Assembly: GCA_937911745.1 (NCBI GenBank)
Contig: CALDPX010000072.1
Coordinates: 1-64,000, forward strand
DNA from: an uncultured Alistipes sp.
GTDB lineage: Bacteria; Bacteroidota; Bacteroidia; Bacteroidales; Rikenellaceae
Length of the DNA: 64,000 bases
Direction of reading: 5' to 3'
Position 1 is the first letter of the stretch; every line of letters begins with the position of its first letter. The notes under the pieces are model-generated. The model was not told the DNA's origin. It searched no databases and saw only the letters and a program-made list of their open reading frames with translations. Positions 6,913 to 15,409 of this stretch are shown here, piece by piece. Both the position numbers and the translations under genes were made by a program.

Positions 6913-9507
6913 CTACTCCTCGGAGGGGGTTTCAGCCTGCTCAACTTCCACTGCTACGGCATCCGTTGCGACAACCTCCAGCTCGGCACTCTGCTCGGTG
7001 CCCTCTGCTACAAGATTATCGTCCTCTTCCTCCCTGGGGACCGGTACTACCGAAGCGATAGAGTCGCCCTCGCGGATATTGATAATTTTCACGCCCTGAG
7101 TAGCCCTACCCGCAACGCGGATATCTGCCACCGAGGTACGGATTGTGGTACCACTGCGGTTGATAATCATAAGGTCGTTCTCGTCGGTAACAGCCTTCAA
7201 AGCCACCAAAGCACCCGTCTTTTCGGTCACATTGATGGTCTTAACGCCCTTACCACCCCTATTGGTCACGCGGTAGTCCTCCAAGTCGGTGCGCTTACCG
7301 TAGCCGTTCTCGCTCAGTACAAGAATATCCTTGCCGTCGCCCTCCTCTACGCAGGCCATACCTACAACCCAGTTGCCTTCCTCAATATCGACACCCCTTA
7401 CACCGGTGCTGACACGACCCATAGCCCTCACTTTCGATTCGTTGAAGCGGATAGCCTTGCCCTCGTGAGTAGCCAAGAGTATCTCGGCATTGCCGCTGGT
7501 AAGTACCACATCAACCAATTGGTCGTTCTCGCGGATATTGATAGCATTCACACCATTGCGTCTTGGGCGCGAGTACTCTTCCAGCAAGGTCTTCTTCACA
7601 ACACCCTCTTTGGTACACATCACGATGTAGTGGCTATTAACGAACTCCTCGTCCTCCAAGTGGCGGATATTGATATAGGCCCTCACTTTATCATCGGGCT
7701 CAATCTGAATGACGTTCTGGATAGCCCTACCCTTCGATGCCCTCGTACCTTCGGGAATCTCATAAACTTTCAGCCAGAAGCAACGTCCCTTCTCGGTAAA
7801 GAACAACATAGTATTGTGCATCGAGGTAACATAGAGGTGCTCAATAAAGTCCTCGTCCCTTGTTGCACTGCCCTTCACGCCGATACCACCACGATGTTGC
7901 GTACGATACTCAGCCAAAGGAGTGCGTTTGATGTATCCCATGTGCGAAACGGTAATAACCATCTCCTCGTCGGCATAGAAATCCTCGGGGTTGAACTCAC
8001 CCGCACTCATAACAATCTCAGTGCGACGAGCATCACCATATTTCTGCTTAATCTCCAACGTCTCATCCTTGACAATCTGCAACTGCAACTGCTCACTGCC
8101 AAGCACATTATTGAAGTACTCAATCTGTGCCAATAGTTCTTTGAGTTCCGCCTCCAACTTACCCCTTTCCAAGCCTGTCAGAGCCCTCAGACGCATATCC
8201 ACAATGGCTTGGGCTTGAATCTCCGAGAGTTCGAAGCGCTGTATCATCGCACTCTTAGCCTCGGCAGGAGTCTGAGATCCACGAATAATATGGATAATCT
8301 CATCTATATTATCTTGGGCAATCAGCAAACCTTTTACAATATGAGCCCTTGCCTCGGCAGCAGCCAAGTCGTGTTTGGTACGCCTTACAACAACCTCGTG
8401 GCGGTGCTCCACAAAGGCAGCAACCATATCCTTGAAATTCATCAGTACAGGGCGACCTCCCACCAAGGCGATATTGTTCACCGAGAAGGAACTCTGCAAA
8501 GGAGTGTTCTTGTAGAGGTGCTGCAACACTACACTACTAACGGCGTCTTGTTTGAGGATAATGACAACCCTCACACCCTCCTTGTTACTCTCGTCGTTGA
8601 TATATGAGATACCCTCTATCTTCTTCTCATTAACAAGCTGGGCAATTTTCTGCACCATCTCTGCCTTGTTTACCATATAAGGCACCTCAGTAATGACGAT
8701 GCACTCCCTGCCGCTCTTGGTGTACTCAATTTCCGTCTTAGCACGCATTACCACCCTACCACGACCTGTCTCAATGGCCTCTCGAACACCCTCGTAGCCA
8801 TAGATAATGGCGCCCGTTGGGAAGTCGGGCCCTTTGACGTATTGACACATCTCACTGGGGTCCATTTCAGGATTGTCAATATAGGCACAAATAGCATCAC
8901 AACACTCCGAAAGGTTGTGAGGAGCCATATTGGTAGCCATACCTACGGCAATACCGTTCGAACCATTGACCATCAACAAAGGAATGCGGGTGGGAAGTAC
9001 CGTAGGCTCCAACTCCGTATCGTCGAAGTTATACATAAAGTCTACCGTATCTTTCTCGATATCAGCCATTACCTCGTCGGTAATCTTCCTCATACGCGCC
9101 TCGGTATAACGCATTGCTGCGGGCGAGTCGCCATCCATAGAACCGAAGTTACCCTGACCATCCACCAAGGGATAACGCATACTCCAAGGCTGCGCCATAC
9201 GACACATAGCATCATAGATACTACTATCGCCATGGGGGTGGAATTTACCCATCACCTCACCGACAATACGGGCACTCTTACGAGTGGGCTTGTGCGAATA
9301 TAGACCAAGTTCGTGGCTCATTCCATAAAGAATACGACGATGAACGGGTTTCATACCATCCCTTGCATCGGGCAGAGCACGCGAAACAATCACCGACATC
9401 GAGTAGTCAATATAAGCAGTTTTCATCTGCTCCTCGATGTTGATTTTAATAATCCTCTCCTCCTTTGGGAGTTCTTCCGTAAGGGTTATGTTCTGTGTTT
9501 CGGACAT
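6913..9507 (-). CDS. gyrA: DNA gyrase subunit A
   Basis: 864-residue breakage-reunion subunit of DNA gyrase. The catalytic tyrosine is Tyr134 in AMRYTEARM. The quinolone pocket HPHGDSSIYD (90-99) carries Ser95 and Asp99 at the positions equivalent to E. coli Ser83 and Asp87, so no classic resistance substitution is present. The C-terminal half forms the DNA-wrapping beta-propeller. Its first blade carries QHRGGIG, a variant of the QRRGGKG GyrA box, and TNRGGKGVK appears in a later blade. A short acidic tail follows. A separate parC at 16275-19253 rules out confusion with topoisomerase IV. A promoter (9547-9554) and an 8-base palindrome lie upstream. Confidence 0.97.
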   Translation of the reverse strand: MSETQNITLTEELPKEERIIKINIEEQMKTAYIDYSMSVIVSRALPDARDGMKPVHRRILYGMSHELGLYSHKPTRKSARIVGEVMGKFHPHGDSSIYDAMCRMAQPWSMRYPLVDGQGNFGSMDGDSPAAMRYTEARMRKITDEVMADIEKDTVDFMYNFDDTELEPTVLPTRIPLLMVNGSNGIAVGMATNMAPHNLSECCDAICAYIDNPEMDPSEMCQYVKGPDFPTGAIIYGYEGVREAIETGRGRVVMRAKTEIEYTKSGRECIVITEVPYMVNKAEMVQKIAQLVNEKKIEGISYINDESNKEGVRVVIILKQDAVSSVVLQHLYKNTPLQSSFSVNNIALVGGRPVLMNFKDMVAAFVEHRHEVVVRRTKHDLAAAEARAHIVKGLLIAQDNIDEIIHIIRGSQTPAEAKSAMIQRFELSEIQAQAIVDMRLRALTGLERGKLEAELKELLAQIEYFNNVLGSEQLQLQIVKDETLEIKQKYGDARRTEIVMSAGEFNPEDFYADEEMVITVSHMGYIKRTPLAEYRTQHRGGIGVKGSATRDEDFIEHLYVTSMHNTMLFFTEKGRCFWLKVYEIPEGTRASKGRAIQNVIQIEPDDKVRAYINIRHLEDEEFVNSHYIVMCTKEGVVKKTLLEEYSRPRRNGVNAINIRENDQLVDVVLTSGNAEILLATHEGKAIRFNESKVRAMGRVSTGVRGVDIEEGNWVVGMACVEEGDGKDILVLSENGYGKRTDLEDYRVTNRGGKGVKTINVTEKTGALVALKAVTDENDLMIINRSGTTIRTSVADIRVAGRATQGVKIINIREGDSIASVVPVPREEEDDNLVAEGTEQSAELEVVATDAVAVEVEQAETPSEE

Positions 9508-9530
9508 ATTATTTCATTTAGTTTCTCATC

Positions 9531-9554
9531 ACGCGATTTAATCGCGTAAAGATA
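9531..9554 (-). promoter_or_regulatory. gyrA promoter -7 element with adjacent palindrome
   Basis: On the minus strand TATCTTTA (9547-9554) fits the -7 consensus. It is followed at the expected transcription start by ACGCGATTAAATCGCGT (9531-9547), a palindrome with 8-base arms. This could be an operator or the first hairpin of the transcript. No clear -33 TTG was found at the usual 19-base spacing. Confidence 0.5.
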
Positions 9555-9561
9555 CAAAGAA

Positions 9562-9598
9562 TAATTGAGAATTGAAAATTGAGAATTGAAAATTTTTT
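9562..9598. repeat. Family E repeat (AATTGAGAATTGA)
   Basis: Three to four AATTGA(G/A)A units lie between the gyrA and feoB promoter regions and are followed by a C/G-rich palindrome and a family B fragment. Confidence 0.7.
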
Positions 9599-9626
9599 AT
9601 TCCCCCCTTTTAAGGGAGAGGGGGCG

Positions 9627-9655
9627 AGGCAAATGCGAGTCGAGCGAGAGCAGAG
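9627..9655 (-). repeat. Family B right-end fragment
   Basis: AGGCAAATGCGAGTCGAGCG followed by AGAGCAGA matches the reverse complement of the right third of family B. The sequence after it does not form the expected 26-base hairpin, so this is a truncated or decayed copy. Confidence 0.6.
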
Positions 9656-9728
9656 CGCAGAGTACAGAACACAAAGGGCAGAGTGCTAAATACTCATTTT
9701 TGGGTATTGATTTAGCGACATATAAGGG

Positions 9729-9753
9729 CTATTTTTGCATCCAGCAAAAATAG
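9729..9753 (+). promoter_or_regulatory. Palindrome over the predicted feoB promoter
   Basis: Perfect 10-base arms CTATTTTTGC (9729-9738) and GCAAAAATAG (9744-9753) flank ATCCA, and the left arm contains a TATTTTTG -7 element. The position suits an iron-responsive repressor site (Fur or DtxR type), but the sequence is not a recognised box. A transcript hairpin is an alternative. Confidence 0.45.
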
Positions 9754-9767
9754 ACTAACAATAAGTT

Positions 9768-12173
9768 ATGAAACTTTCAGAACTCAAAATAGGCGAAAGG
9801 GCTGTGATTGTGCGCGTTGCAGGTCACGGTGGTTTCCGTAAACGCCTAATGGAGATGGGGTTTGTGAGGGGCGTAGAGGTGCGAAGTGTGCAGGACTCCC
9901 CAATGCACGACCCGGTGAAATATACCGTTATGGGCTACGATGTGTCGCTCCGCCGTAGCGAGGCAGAGATGATTGACGTACTCCCCCGAGGCGAGGAAAA
10001 TCAGCCTTTGGAGGGTGCAGGTCGTCATATTTGCGAGGGTTCGTGCGAAGGATGTTCGCTTGTGGATTGTGTATTGCACAACCGCAAGCCCCTGCGCCGC
10101 AACGAGATTAACGTGGCTTTGGTGGGCAATCCCAACAGTGGCAAAACCTCGCTCTTCAACGCTCTTTCGGGAAGCAGCGAGCACGTTGGCAATTACAGTG
10201 GTGTGACGGTCGATGCCAAACTCGGCTCGCTGACCTACAAAGGCTATCGCATTAACATCACAGACCTGCCCGGCACCTACTCTCTCTCGGCATACACCCC
10301 CGAGGAGGTCTACGTGCGTCAGCACCTCTACAACCAGATGCCCGATGTGATTATCAACGCAGTGGTGGCATCCAACTTGGAGCGTAACCTCTATCTCACA
10401 ACCGAACTCATCGATCTCAATCAGCGAACGGTTGTCGCCCTGAATATGTACGACGAGTTGCAGCAGAGCGGCTCCTCGCTCGACTACCAGGCTTTGGGTG
10501 CAATGATTGGTATCCCGATGATACCCACCATTGCCAAGACAGGCTATGGCTTGGGCGACCTCTTGGATGCTGTCATCGAACTCTTCGAGGGCAAGAACAC
10601 CATCGCCCGCCACGTCCACATCAACTATGGCTCAACGATGGAGGAGGAGATAAGGCGACTATCCGAAGAGATAAGACTCTCGAATGACCTACCACGTCAA
10701 TTCCCCGTGCGCTATTGGGCTCTAAAACTCATTGAGGGCGATAGGGAGGCAACGCGCACATTGGAGGGCTGCGGTGACTTCGCTCGCTGGCAAGAGATGG
10801 CAAAGGGTGCAGCCGAGAGGGTGCAGTCGGTAGTTGGCAGCGATGTAGAAACGGTGCTTGGTGACTACAAATATGGTTTCATAAATGGTGCGCTCGAAGA
10901 GACACTCAAAGAGGGCTCAAGCGATATAAATCATCGTTCAAGACGCATAGATAGGCTTGTGGCGAACAAGTGGCTCGGTTTTCCGCTCTTCATTCTGCTG
11001 ATGTGGCTTATGTTTTGGGCAACATTCACTCTGGGTGGTTATCCTCAGGAGTGGATAGAGAGCGGTTTTGGCTGGCTGGGCGAATGGCTTTGGGGTATTA
11101 TGCCCGAGGGAGCACTGAGGGATATGGTCGTAAATGGAGTTGTGAGTGGTGTGGGCAGCGTGGCTGTATTCCTACCCAACATTCTCATTCTCTATCTCTT
11201 CATATCGCTGATGGAGGACTCGGGATATATGGCTCGCGCGGCATTCATTATGGATAGGCTTATGCACCGTATGGGGTTGCACGGCAAGTCGTTCATTCCG
11301 TTATTGATGGGTTTTGGCTGCAACGTGCCCGCAATTATGGCTACCCGCACCATCGAGAGCCACTCTTCGAGGCTCATAACCATTCTCGTCACACCCTTTA
11401 TGTCGTGTAGCGCACGCCTACCCGTCTTTCTGCTCTTGGCGGGCACATTTTTCCCTCGCCACGCCGCAACAGTGCTCATAGGGCTTTACCTATTAGGTAT
11501 TGGCGTGGCATTCCTTACGGCTCGACTACTGCGTAGCACCAAGTTCAAGAAGGACGAAACGCCATTCGTTATGGAGTTGCCGCCCTATCGTATGCCCACA
11601 CTGAGGGCTACGCTGAAACATATGTGGGATAAGTGCGCACAGTATATCCGCAAGATTGGTACGACCATACTGCTGGCGACCATCGTCATTTGGGCACTCT
11701 CCTACTACCCCCGCCCCAAAGAAGAGCAAACCATTTTGGCACAACAGGAGGTGGTTGCCGAGAGTGGCGATAGTAGTGCCGAGAGTGAGGCTCTGGTAGG
11801 CTCCTACATTGGTCGCATCGGCAAATTCATAGAGCCTGTAATGAGTCCTCTGGGACTCGATTGGAGGGCTGGCGTGGCACTGCTGACGAGCATCCCTGCC
11901 AAAGAGTTGGTCGTTAGTACTATGGCTGTGCTCTATGGTGGCGATGACATCGCCTCGCTCTCGAAGAACATTGTCAACCATAGTGGCATAACGCCTCGCT
12001 CGGCTATGGCGTTTATGATATTCATACTGCTCTTCTTCCCCTGCATCGGCACCCTCGCCACCATCCGTAGCGAAACGGGCAGTAGAGGATGGATGTGGTT
12101 TACGGCAATCTACAACACCGCCATAGCGTGGCTCCTTGCGTGGCTGGCGTTCCTCATAGGCGGGATGTTCTAA
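9768..12173 (+). CDS. feoB: Ferrous iron transporter, FeoA-FeoB fusion
   Basis: 801-residue inner-membrane Fe(II) transporter. Residues 1-75 form a FeoA-like SH3 domain, then a short Cys-rich linker (CEGSCEGCSLVDC, 89-101). The FeoB GTPase domain begins at about 113, with G1 GNPNSGKT (120-127), G3 DLPGT (166-170) and a later NMYD near 227 in the G4 position. The remainder is the polytopic membrane core with two Gate motifs, including GCNVPAI and SCSARLPV. FeoA-FeoB fusions are frequent in Bacteroidetes. The Cys-rich linker could bind a metal. It is expressed alone from a palindromic promoter and followed by a long terminator hairpin (12211-12258). Confidence 0.95.
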   Translation: MKLSELKIGERAVIVRVAGHGGFRKRLMEMGFVRGVEVRSVQDSPMHDPVKYTVMGYDVSLRRSEAEMIDVLPRGEENQPLEGAGRHICEGSCEGCSLVDCVLHNRKPLRRNEINVALVGNPNSGKTSLFNALSGSSEHVGNYSGVTVDAKLGSLTYKGYRINITDLPGTYSLSAYTPEEVYVRQHLYNQMPDVIINAVVASNLERNLYLTTELIDLNQRTVVALNMYDELQQSGSSLDYQALGAMIGIPMIPTIAKTGYGLGDLLDAVIELFEGKNTIARHVHINYGSTMEEEIRRLSEEIRLSNDLPRQFPVRYWALKLIEGDREATRTLEGCGDFARWQEMAKGAAERVQSVVGSDVETVLGDYKYGFINGALEETLKEGSSDINHRSRRIDRLVANKWLGFPLFILLMWLMFWATFTLGGYPQEWIESGFGWLGEWLWGIMPEGALRDMVVNGVVSGVGSVAVFLPNILILYLFISLMEDSGYMARAAFIMDRLMHRMGLHGKSFIPLLMGFGCNVPAIMATRTIESHSSRLITILVTPFMSCSARLPVFLLLAGTFFPRHAATVLIGLYLLGIGVAFLTARLLRSTKFKKDETPFVMELPPYRMPTLRATLKHMWDKCAQYIRKIGTTILLATIVIWALSYYPRPKEEQTILAQQEVVAESGDSSAESEALVGSYIGRIGKFIEPVMSPLGLDWRAGVALLTSIPAKELVVSTMAVLYGGDDIASLSKNIVNHSGITPRSAMAFMIFILLFFPCIGTLATIRSETGSRGWMWFTAIYNTAIAWLLAWLAFLIGGMF

Positions 12174-12210
12174 AAGAGATTCGCACCGCCCACAACAAAA
12201 AAACACTCTC

Positions 12211-12258
12211 CCCCTTGTTCGTAGGTATTAAATAAGATACCCGTGAGCAAGGGGGAGG
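12211..12258 (+). terminator. Long hairpin after feoB
   Basis: Outer arms CTCCCCCTTG and CAAGGGGGAG enclose an inner GGTAT/ATACC stem, followed by GGTTTGTTTTG. It lies between the convergent feoB and the 12282-12704 gene and may serve both strands. Confidence 0.7.
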
Positions 12259-12281
12259 GTTTGTTTTGTGGTCATCAGCTA

Positions 12282-12704
12282 TCAGTTCTTAGTCGGAGGG
12301 GCTAAGAAACAGAGAAAGAATCTCAGAGCCGACACCAAGAGCATAGGACCCAAGCCAGAGTAGAAAGAGGCTATAAAGCCATTGGGAACAAAAGGCGCAA
12401 GGCGCAGTGCTCCTCCCAAGCACATCATAATACCCAGCAACAGCCACCCCCGAGGAGGGAACGTGCTAATTGGGCTAACCCTCTCGGGGCGCGAGAATAT
12501 ATGGGCGGTGTAGCGTGCCACAACTCGACCAAACATAAAGCCAAAACCCACCAGCACCACTGTCGTAATCGCCAAGTGCCACCACATCTGTTCGCCCGCA
12601 ACACTGCCATAGGCAGCAACTCCCTTAGAGGTAATTACCACCCCCGGGAAGCCCCAAATGAGTGCCGCCACAAGAAACAGCCATCTGCGACCAACCCTCA
12701 TCAT
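12282..12704 (-). CDS. Small integral membrane protein of unknown function
   Basis: 140 residues from ATG at 12704 (a second ATG follows at 12701). Four hydrophobic segments are visible, at about 7-28, 40-60, 85-105 and 112-135. The loop between the second and third is basic, followed by SPISTFPPRG. No known catalytic or transport motif is recognised. The frame stays open upstream to 12872, but the extra 56 residues are polar and lack support, so the shorter form is preferred. The upstream OhrR-like gene lies 198 bases away on the same strand, with nothing evident in between. Confidence 0.6.
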   Translation of the reverse strand: MMRVGRRWLFLVAALIWGFPGVVITSKGVAAYGSVAGEQMWWHLAITTVVLVGFGFMFGRVVARYTAHIFSRPERVSPISTFPPRGWLLLGIMMCLGGALRLAPFVPNGFIASFYSGLGPMLLVSALRFFLCFLAPPTKN

Positions 12705-12902
12705 TGTTGGTTGTATTTTGAGAAGTTGTATCGATGGCGCAATTCGCTCTGTTTCTCTGTCGAGAGTGAGGTGAAATACGCCTTCCACCCGGGGCAGAAG
12801 CCAATATGCCATCGCCAAAATCTTCCTACCAACGAGCGGGGAGCCTGCTCGTACTTCGCCCTCATAGGGCACGTTTCACATCTATAAGTCTTCATATTAT
12901 CC

Positions 12903-13340
12903 CTATTTATTGGGCGTTTTGAACTTGCCGAGAAGTTTGTGCAGTGTGCGGTAGAGTTGTATGGCGTCCTCGCCATCGAGTCCCACACACTGAGCCGCAC
13001 GCTCGGGGACTTCGGAGAGTTGTTCTTGTAAAGCCTCTCCTTCGGGCGTAATGGTCACAACAACACGGCGCTCGTCGGTGTGGCTGCGCTCTCTTGTGAG
13101 CCATCCACGCTGCTCCATCTTTTTGAGCATAGGGGTGAGCGTTCCCGAGTCGAGAAACAGCAATTCTCCCATCTGGCTAACACCTATCGAGTGGTGTTCC
13201 CACAGCACCATCATAGCCACATATTGCGTATAGGTCAACCCCAGCGGTTCGAGCAGTGGGGTGTAACTCCTTACCACCTCTTTGGCACAGGCATAGAGGG
13301 GAAAGCAGAGTTGATTTCCGAGTCTAAGTTGCTCTTTCAT
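12903..13340 (-). CDS. MarR-family redox-sensing regulator, OhrR-like
   Basis: 145-residue winged-helix repressor. It has the OhrR sensor layout: Cys12 in LCFPLYA, with Tyr26 and Tyr37 at the same spacing as the Bacillus OhrR Cys15/Tyr29/Tyr40 triad. The recognition helix and wing lie at about 55-95, with DSGTLTPMLKKME and then DERRVVVTIT. In OhrR, peroxide oxidation of the cysteine releases DNA. The start overlaps the stop of the glutathione peroxidase gene by 4 bases (ATGA), so the two are translationally coupled and the regulator probably controls this operon. No ohr gene is present in the window, so the inducer is uncertain. Confidence 0.85.
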   Translation of the reverse strand: MKEQLRLGNQLCFPLYACAKEVVRSYTPLLEPLGLTYTQYVAMMVLWEHHSIGVSQMGELLFLDSGTLTPMLKKMEQRGWLTRERSHTDERRVVVTITPEGEALQEQLSEVPERAAQCVGLDGEDAIQLYRTLHKLLGKFKTPNK

Positions 13341-13813
13341 AGTAGTTTTTCTATATCCTTAGCAATGTTTTCGGGGCGCGTAGTGGAACCATAACGAGCC
13401 ACCACCTTGCCCTCGCGCGAGATGAGGAATTTTGTGAAATTCCACTTTATATTCCTACCCAGCAGACCACCACCCTTCTGGCTTTTGAGGTAGCCAAAAA
13501 GCGGCTCCTCGTTTGCGCCATTGACCTCCACTTTGGCAAAGAGTCTAAAAGTGGTTTTATATTTGAGAGTACAGAAATTCTGTATCTCCTCCTCACTGCC
13601 GGGTGCCTGGTGCCCAAATTGGTCGCAGGGGAAGTCGAGCACCTCGAAACCGCGCTCCCTATACCTGTCGTATAACTCCTGCAACGCCTTGTATTGGGGT
13701 GTGAAACCGCACTCTGTTGCGGTATTTACCACAAGCAACACTTTGCCCTTGTACTCCGCCAGCGACACTTCCGCACCCTTCGCGTCCCTGACCTTGAAAT
13801 CGTAGATATTCAT
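13337..13813 (-). CDS. Glutathione peroxidase-family thiol peroxidase
   Basis: 158-residue thioredoxin-fold peroxidase, the common bacterial Gpx length. The catalytic motif is NTATECGFTPQ (30-40), with Cys35 in place of selenocysteine. The second signature FPCDQFGHQ and the conserved WNFTKFL segment, with its active-site Trp/Asn pair, are present. Bacterial Cys-type enzymes usually take electrons from thioredoxin rather than glutathione, so the physiological reductant is inferred. There is no signal peptide. It is the first gene of an operon with the OhrR-like regulator, which links it to organic peroxide defence. Confidence 0.93.
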   Translation of the reverse strand: MNIYDFKVRDAKGAEVSLAEYKGKVLLVVNTATECGFTPQYKALQELYDRYRERGFEVLDFPCDQFGHQAPGSEEEIQNFCTLKYKTTFRLFAKVEVNGANEEPLFGYLKSQKGGGLLGRNIKWNFTKFLISREGKVVARYGSTTRPENIAKDIEKLL

Positions 13814-13920
13814 AATCTCGCAAGTTTTATATCATCCTTTCGATTGTATACAATCAAATTGTATGCCACAAAGATACGAATATAATTCAAAATGCAAAAT
13901 TCAAGATGCAAAATTAACAG

Positions 13921-13964
13921 ACCTCTCCCCCGCTCCGCGGACCCTCCCCTGACTTAGGGGAGGG
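13921..13964. repeat. Family F palindrome
   Basis: CCTCTCCCCCGCTCCGCGGA and then a CCCTCCCCTGACTTAGGGGA palindrome. It is preceded by AATTCAAAATGCAAAATTC-type repeats and followed by a family C copy. Confidence 0.7.
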
Positions 13965-13980
13965 TTATTAGGGATAATAG

Positions 13981-14025
13981 GGCTTAGGACTATTGACGTT
14001 AGACGTTAGACGTTAGACGTTAGAC
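13981..14025 (+). repeat. Family C repeat
   Basis: GGCTTAGGACTATTGACGTT followed by four further GTTAGAC units. It lies 15 bases before the rimM terminator hairpin. Confidence 0.85.
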
Positions 14026-14040
14026 GTCAGTCCCAAACAA

Positions 14041-14072
14041 AAAAAACGACACCATAAAGTGGTGTCGTTTTT
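14041..14072 (-). terminator. rimM terminator
   Basis: Arms AACGACACCA and TGGTGTCGTT enclose a short loop and are followed on the minus strand by a T-run. The hairpin begins within the rimM TAA stop codon, a classic intrinsic terminator. Confidence 0.85.
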
Positions 14073-14616
14073 AGTTCAAATCGAGGAGTCCTTCGGGTAG
14101 GTCGAAATGGACTGTCCGCCCACTTGGGGAATACTCCACTATGAAGTCATCCACCGCAGGTACCATAATCTCCTTGCCCCCTATCTCTATAATAAACAGA
14201 GGATTCCAATCGCTATCCTCGAAGTCGGTAATATCTCCCTCTACATCGCTACCCTCGAAGGTGGCGCGGAAGCCCACAAAATCTTCGAGATAGAGTTCGT
14301 CATCGTCCGAGAATTCCTCTCTATCCTCCTCCGAGGTCAAGCCGAGGAGTTCCTCCTCCAAGCCCATAAAGAGTTCTTTGCCGATAAGTTCGGCGGCGCG
14401 ATGGGCAGTATCGAAGTCGGCAAAGGCGACCACTCCTCCACTCTTACCCCTACGCTCGAAGTGGTCCAAAAAGAGAGGAACCGCCAAGTTGTCTATATAG
14501 ACAAACAGCGGTTCCTCTATTGTGAAGTCCGAAGGGAAAGTGTCGTAGAGATTGATGGTAAGTTCGCCCTGAGTTCCGAAACTCTTGCCCACTTTGGCAA
14601 CTGCAAACCCTGCCAT
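14071..14616 (-). CDS. rimM: Ribosome maturation factor RimM
   Basis: 181 residues from ATG at 14616. A TTG seven codons upstream (14637) is less likely. RimM binds S19 and assists maturation of the 30S head. The N-terminal domain shows AKVGKSFGTQGELTI with the conserved G-x-x-G-E-L turn, and the C-terminal PRC-barrel ends with IMVPAVDDFIVEYSPSGR, matching the family's LIPVVxxxI closing segment. Between them lies an acidic insert (EEDREEFSDDDELYLEDF). It lies 56 bases downstream of rpsP on the same strand, the common rpsP-rimM order, and ends at an intrinsic terminator. Confidence 0.9.
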   Translation of the reverse strand: MAGFAVAKVGKSFGTQGELTINLYDTFPSDFTIEEPLFVYIDNLAVPLFLDHFERRGKSGGVVAFADFDTAHRAAELIGKELFMGLEEELLGLTSEEDREEFSDDDELYLEDFVGFRATFEGSDVEGDITDFEDSDWNPLFIIEIGGKEIMVPAVDDFIVEYSPSGRTVHFDLPEGLLDLN

Positions 14617-14672
14617 AACTCTCACTGCCTTAAACAAGCCCCAACACTCTACCTTCTCTCTTCCAGATAGGA

Positions 14673-15203
14673 CTAAGCCTCCTCAGCGGGAGCAGCCTCT
14701 TCTGCATTCTCCTCGGCAGCAGCCTCAGCGGCAGCAGCGGCAGCAGCAGCCTTCTTCTCAGCGATTTTGGCAGCGATAGCCTCTTTGGTCTTAACCTCCT
14801 CAGCAACAGCGGCTTTGTGAGCAGCTACTTTATCAGCAGCGATTTTGCCGGCCTTTGCGGAGATTTTAGCCTCTTTCTCGCCCATCCATTTGTTGAACTT
14901 AGCCTCAGCGGTAGCCTCGTCAAATGCGCCCTTAGCTACACCACCCATAAGGTGTTTTTTGTAGAGCACGCCTTTGTACGAAAGGATAGCGCGGCAAGTG
15001 TCGGTAGGCTGAGCACCCTTCTGCAACCAATCAAGAGCCCTGTCAAAGTTGAGTTCGATAGTTGCGGGGTTGGTGTTGGGGTTGTAGGTACCGAGTTTCT
15101 CGATGAATTTACCATCGCGGGGAGCCCTACTGTCAGCGGCTACGATGTGGTAGAAAGCATAACCTTTTTTACCGTGGCGAGCCAAACGAATTTTTACAGA
15201 CAT
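14673..15203 (-). CDS. rpsP: 30S ribosomal protein S16 with long C-terminal extension
   Basis: 176 residues, about twice the size of E. coli S16 (82). Residues 1-80 are the S16 fold: MSVKIRLARHGKKGYAFYHI, then DSRAPRDGKFIEKLGTYNP. Residues from about 85 onward form a Lys/Glu/Ala-rich extension, ending in alanine runs and EEAAPAEEA, probably helical or disordered. Extended S16 proteins are known in Bacteroidetes, but the function of the tail is not established. The promoter is at about 15296-15304, giving a leader of about 90 bases. Co-transcribed with rimM. Confidence 0.94.
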   Translation of the reverse strand: MSVKIRLARHGKKGYAFYHIVAADSRAPRDGKFIEKLGTYNPNTNPATIELNFDRALDWLQKGAQPTDTCRAILSYKGVLYKKHLMGGVAKGAFDEATAEAKFNKWMGEKEAKISAKAGKIAADKVAAHKAAVAEEVKTKEAIAAKIAEKKAAAAAAAAEAAAEENAEEAAPAEEA

Positions 15204-15304
15204 TTTTTTGTAATTTTTTAAGTATTAATCTGTTGTGACCCTTCCCGAGGGTCTGTTACTACACTCCGAGCCCTTCACGAGAGCCCAATGAGCCCGCAAA
15301 GATA
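15204..15304 (-). promoter_or_regulatory. rpsP promoter and leader
   Basis: A -7 element TATCTTTG followed by C (minus strand, 15296-15304) starts a leader of roughly 90 bases. The leader contains ACCCTCGGGAAGGGT, a short hairpin that might serve autoregulation; this is inference. Confidence 0.55.
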
Positions 15305-15310
15305 CAAACA

Positions 15311-15345
15311 AAATTGAAAATTGAAAATTGAAAATTGAAAATTTT
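15311..15345. repeat. Family E repeat (AATTGAAAATTGAAA)
   Basis: Four AATTGAAA units directly upstream of the rpsP promoter. Confidence 0.75.
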
Positions 15346-15385
15346 TTGATTTTTAGCGATTTATGGCTCTATATGCCCTATATGA

Positions 15386-15409
15386 CCTATAAGAGGTTAG
15401 ACGTTAGAC
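15386..15409 (+). repeat. Family C repeat, short copy
   Basis: CCTATAAGAGGTTAGACGTT followed by AGAC. It directly abuts the tRNA terminator hairpin and lacks the TTAGGACTATT part. Confidence 0.75.

Noticed and set aside
6886..8136. Long plus-strand open frames opposite gyrA, parC and ileS
   Set aside because: They are antisense shadows of well-identified conserved genes and show no recognisable protein features.
12705..12872. N-terminal extension of the small membrane protein
   Set aside because: Open but polar, without a signal or conserved look; the double ATG at 12704/12701 directly precedes a membrane segment.
13981..14025. Integron attC site or CRISPR-like element next to rimM
   Set aside because: No attC core sites, no integrase of the integron type and no cassette genes; the XerD at 37479 is a standard Xer recombinase.
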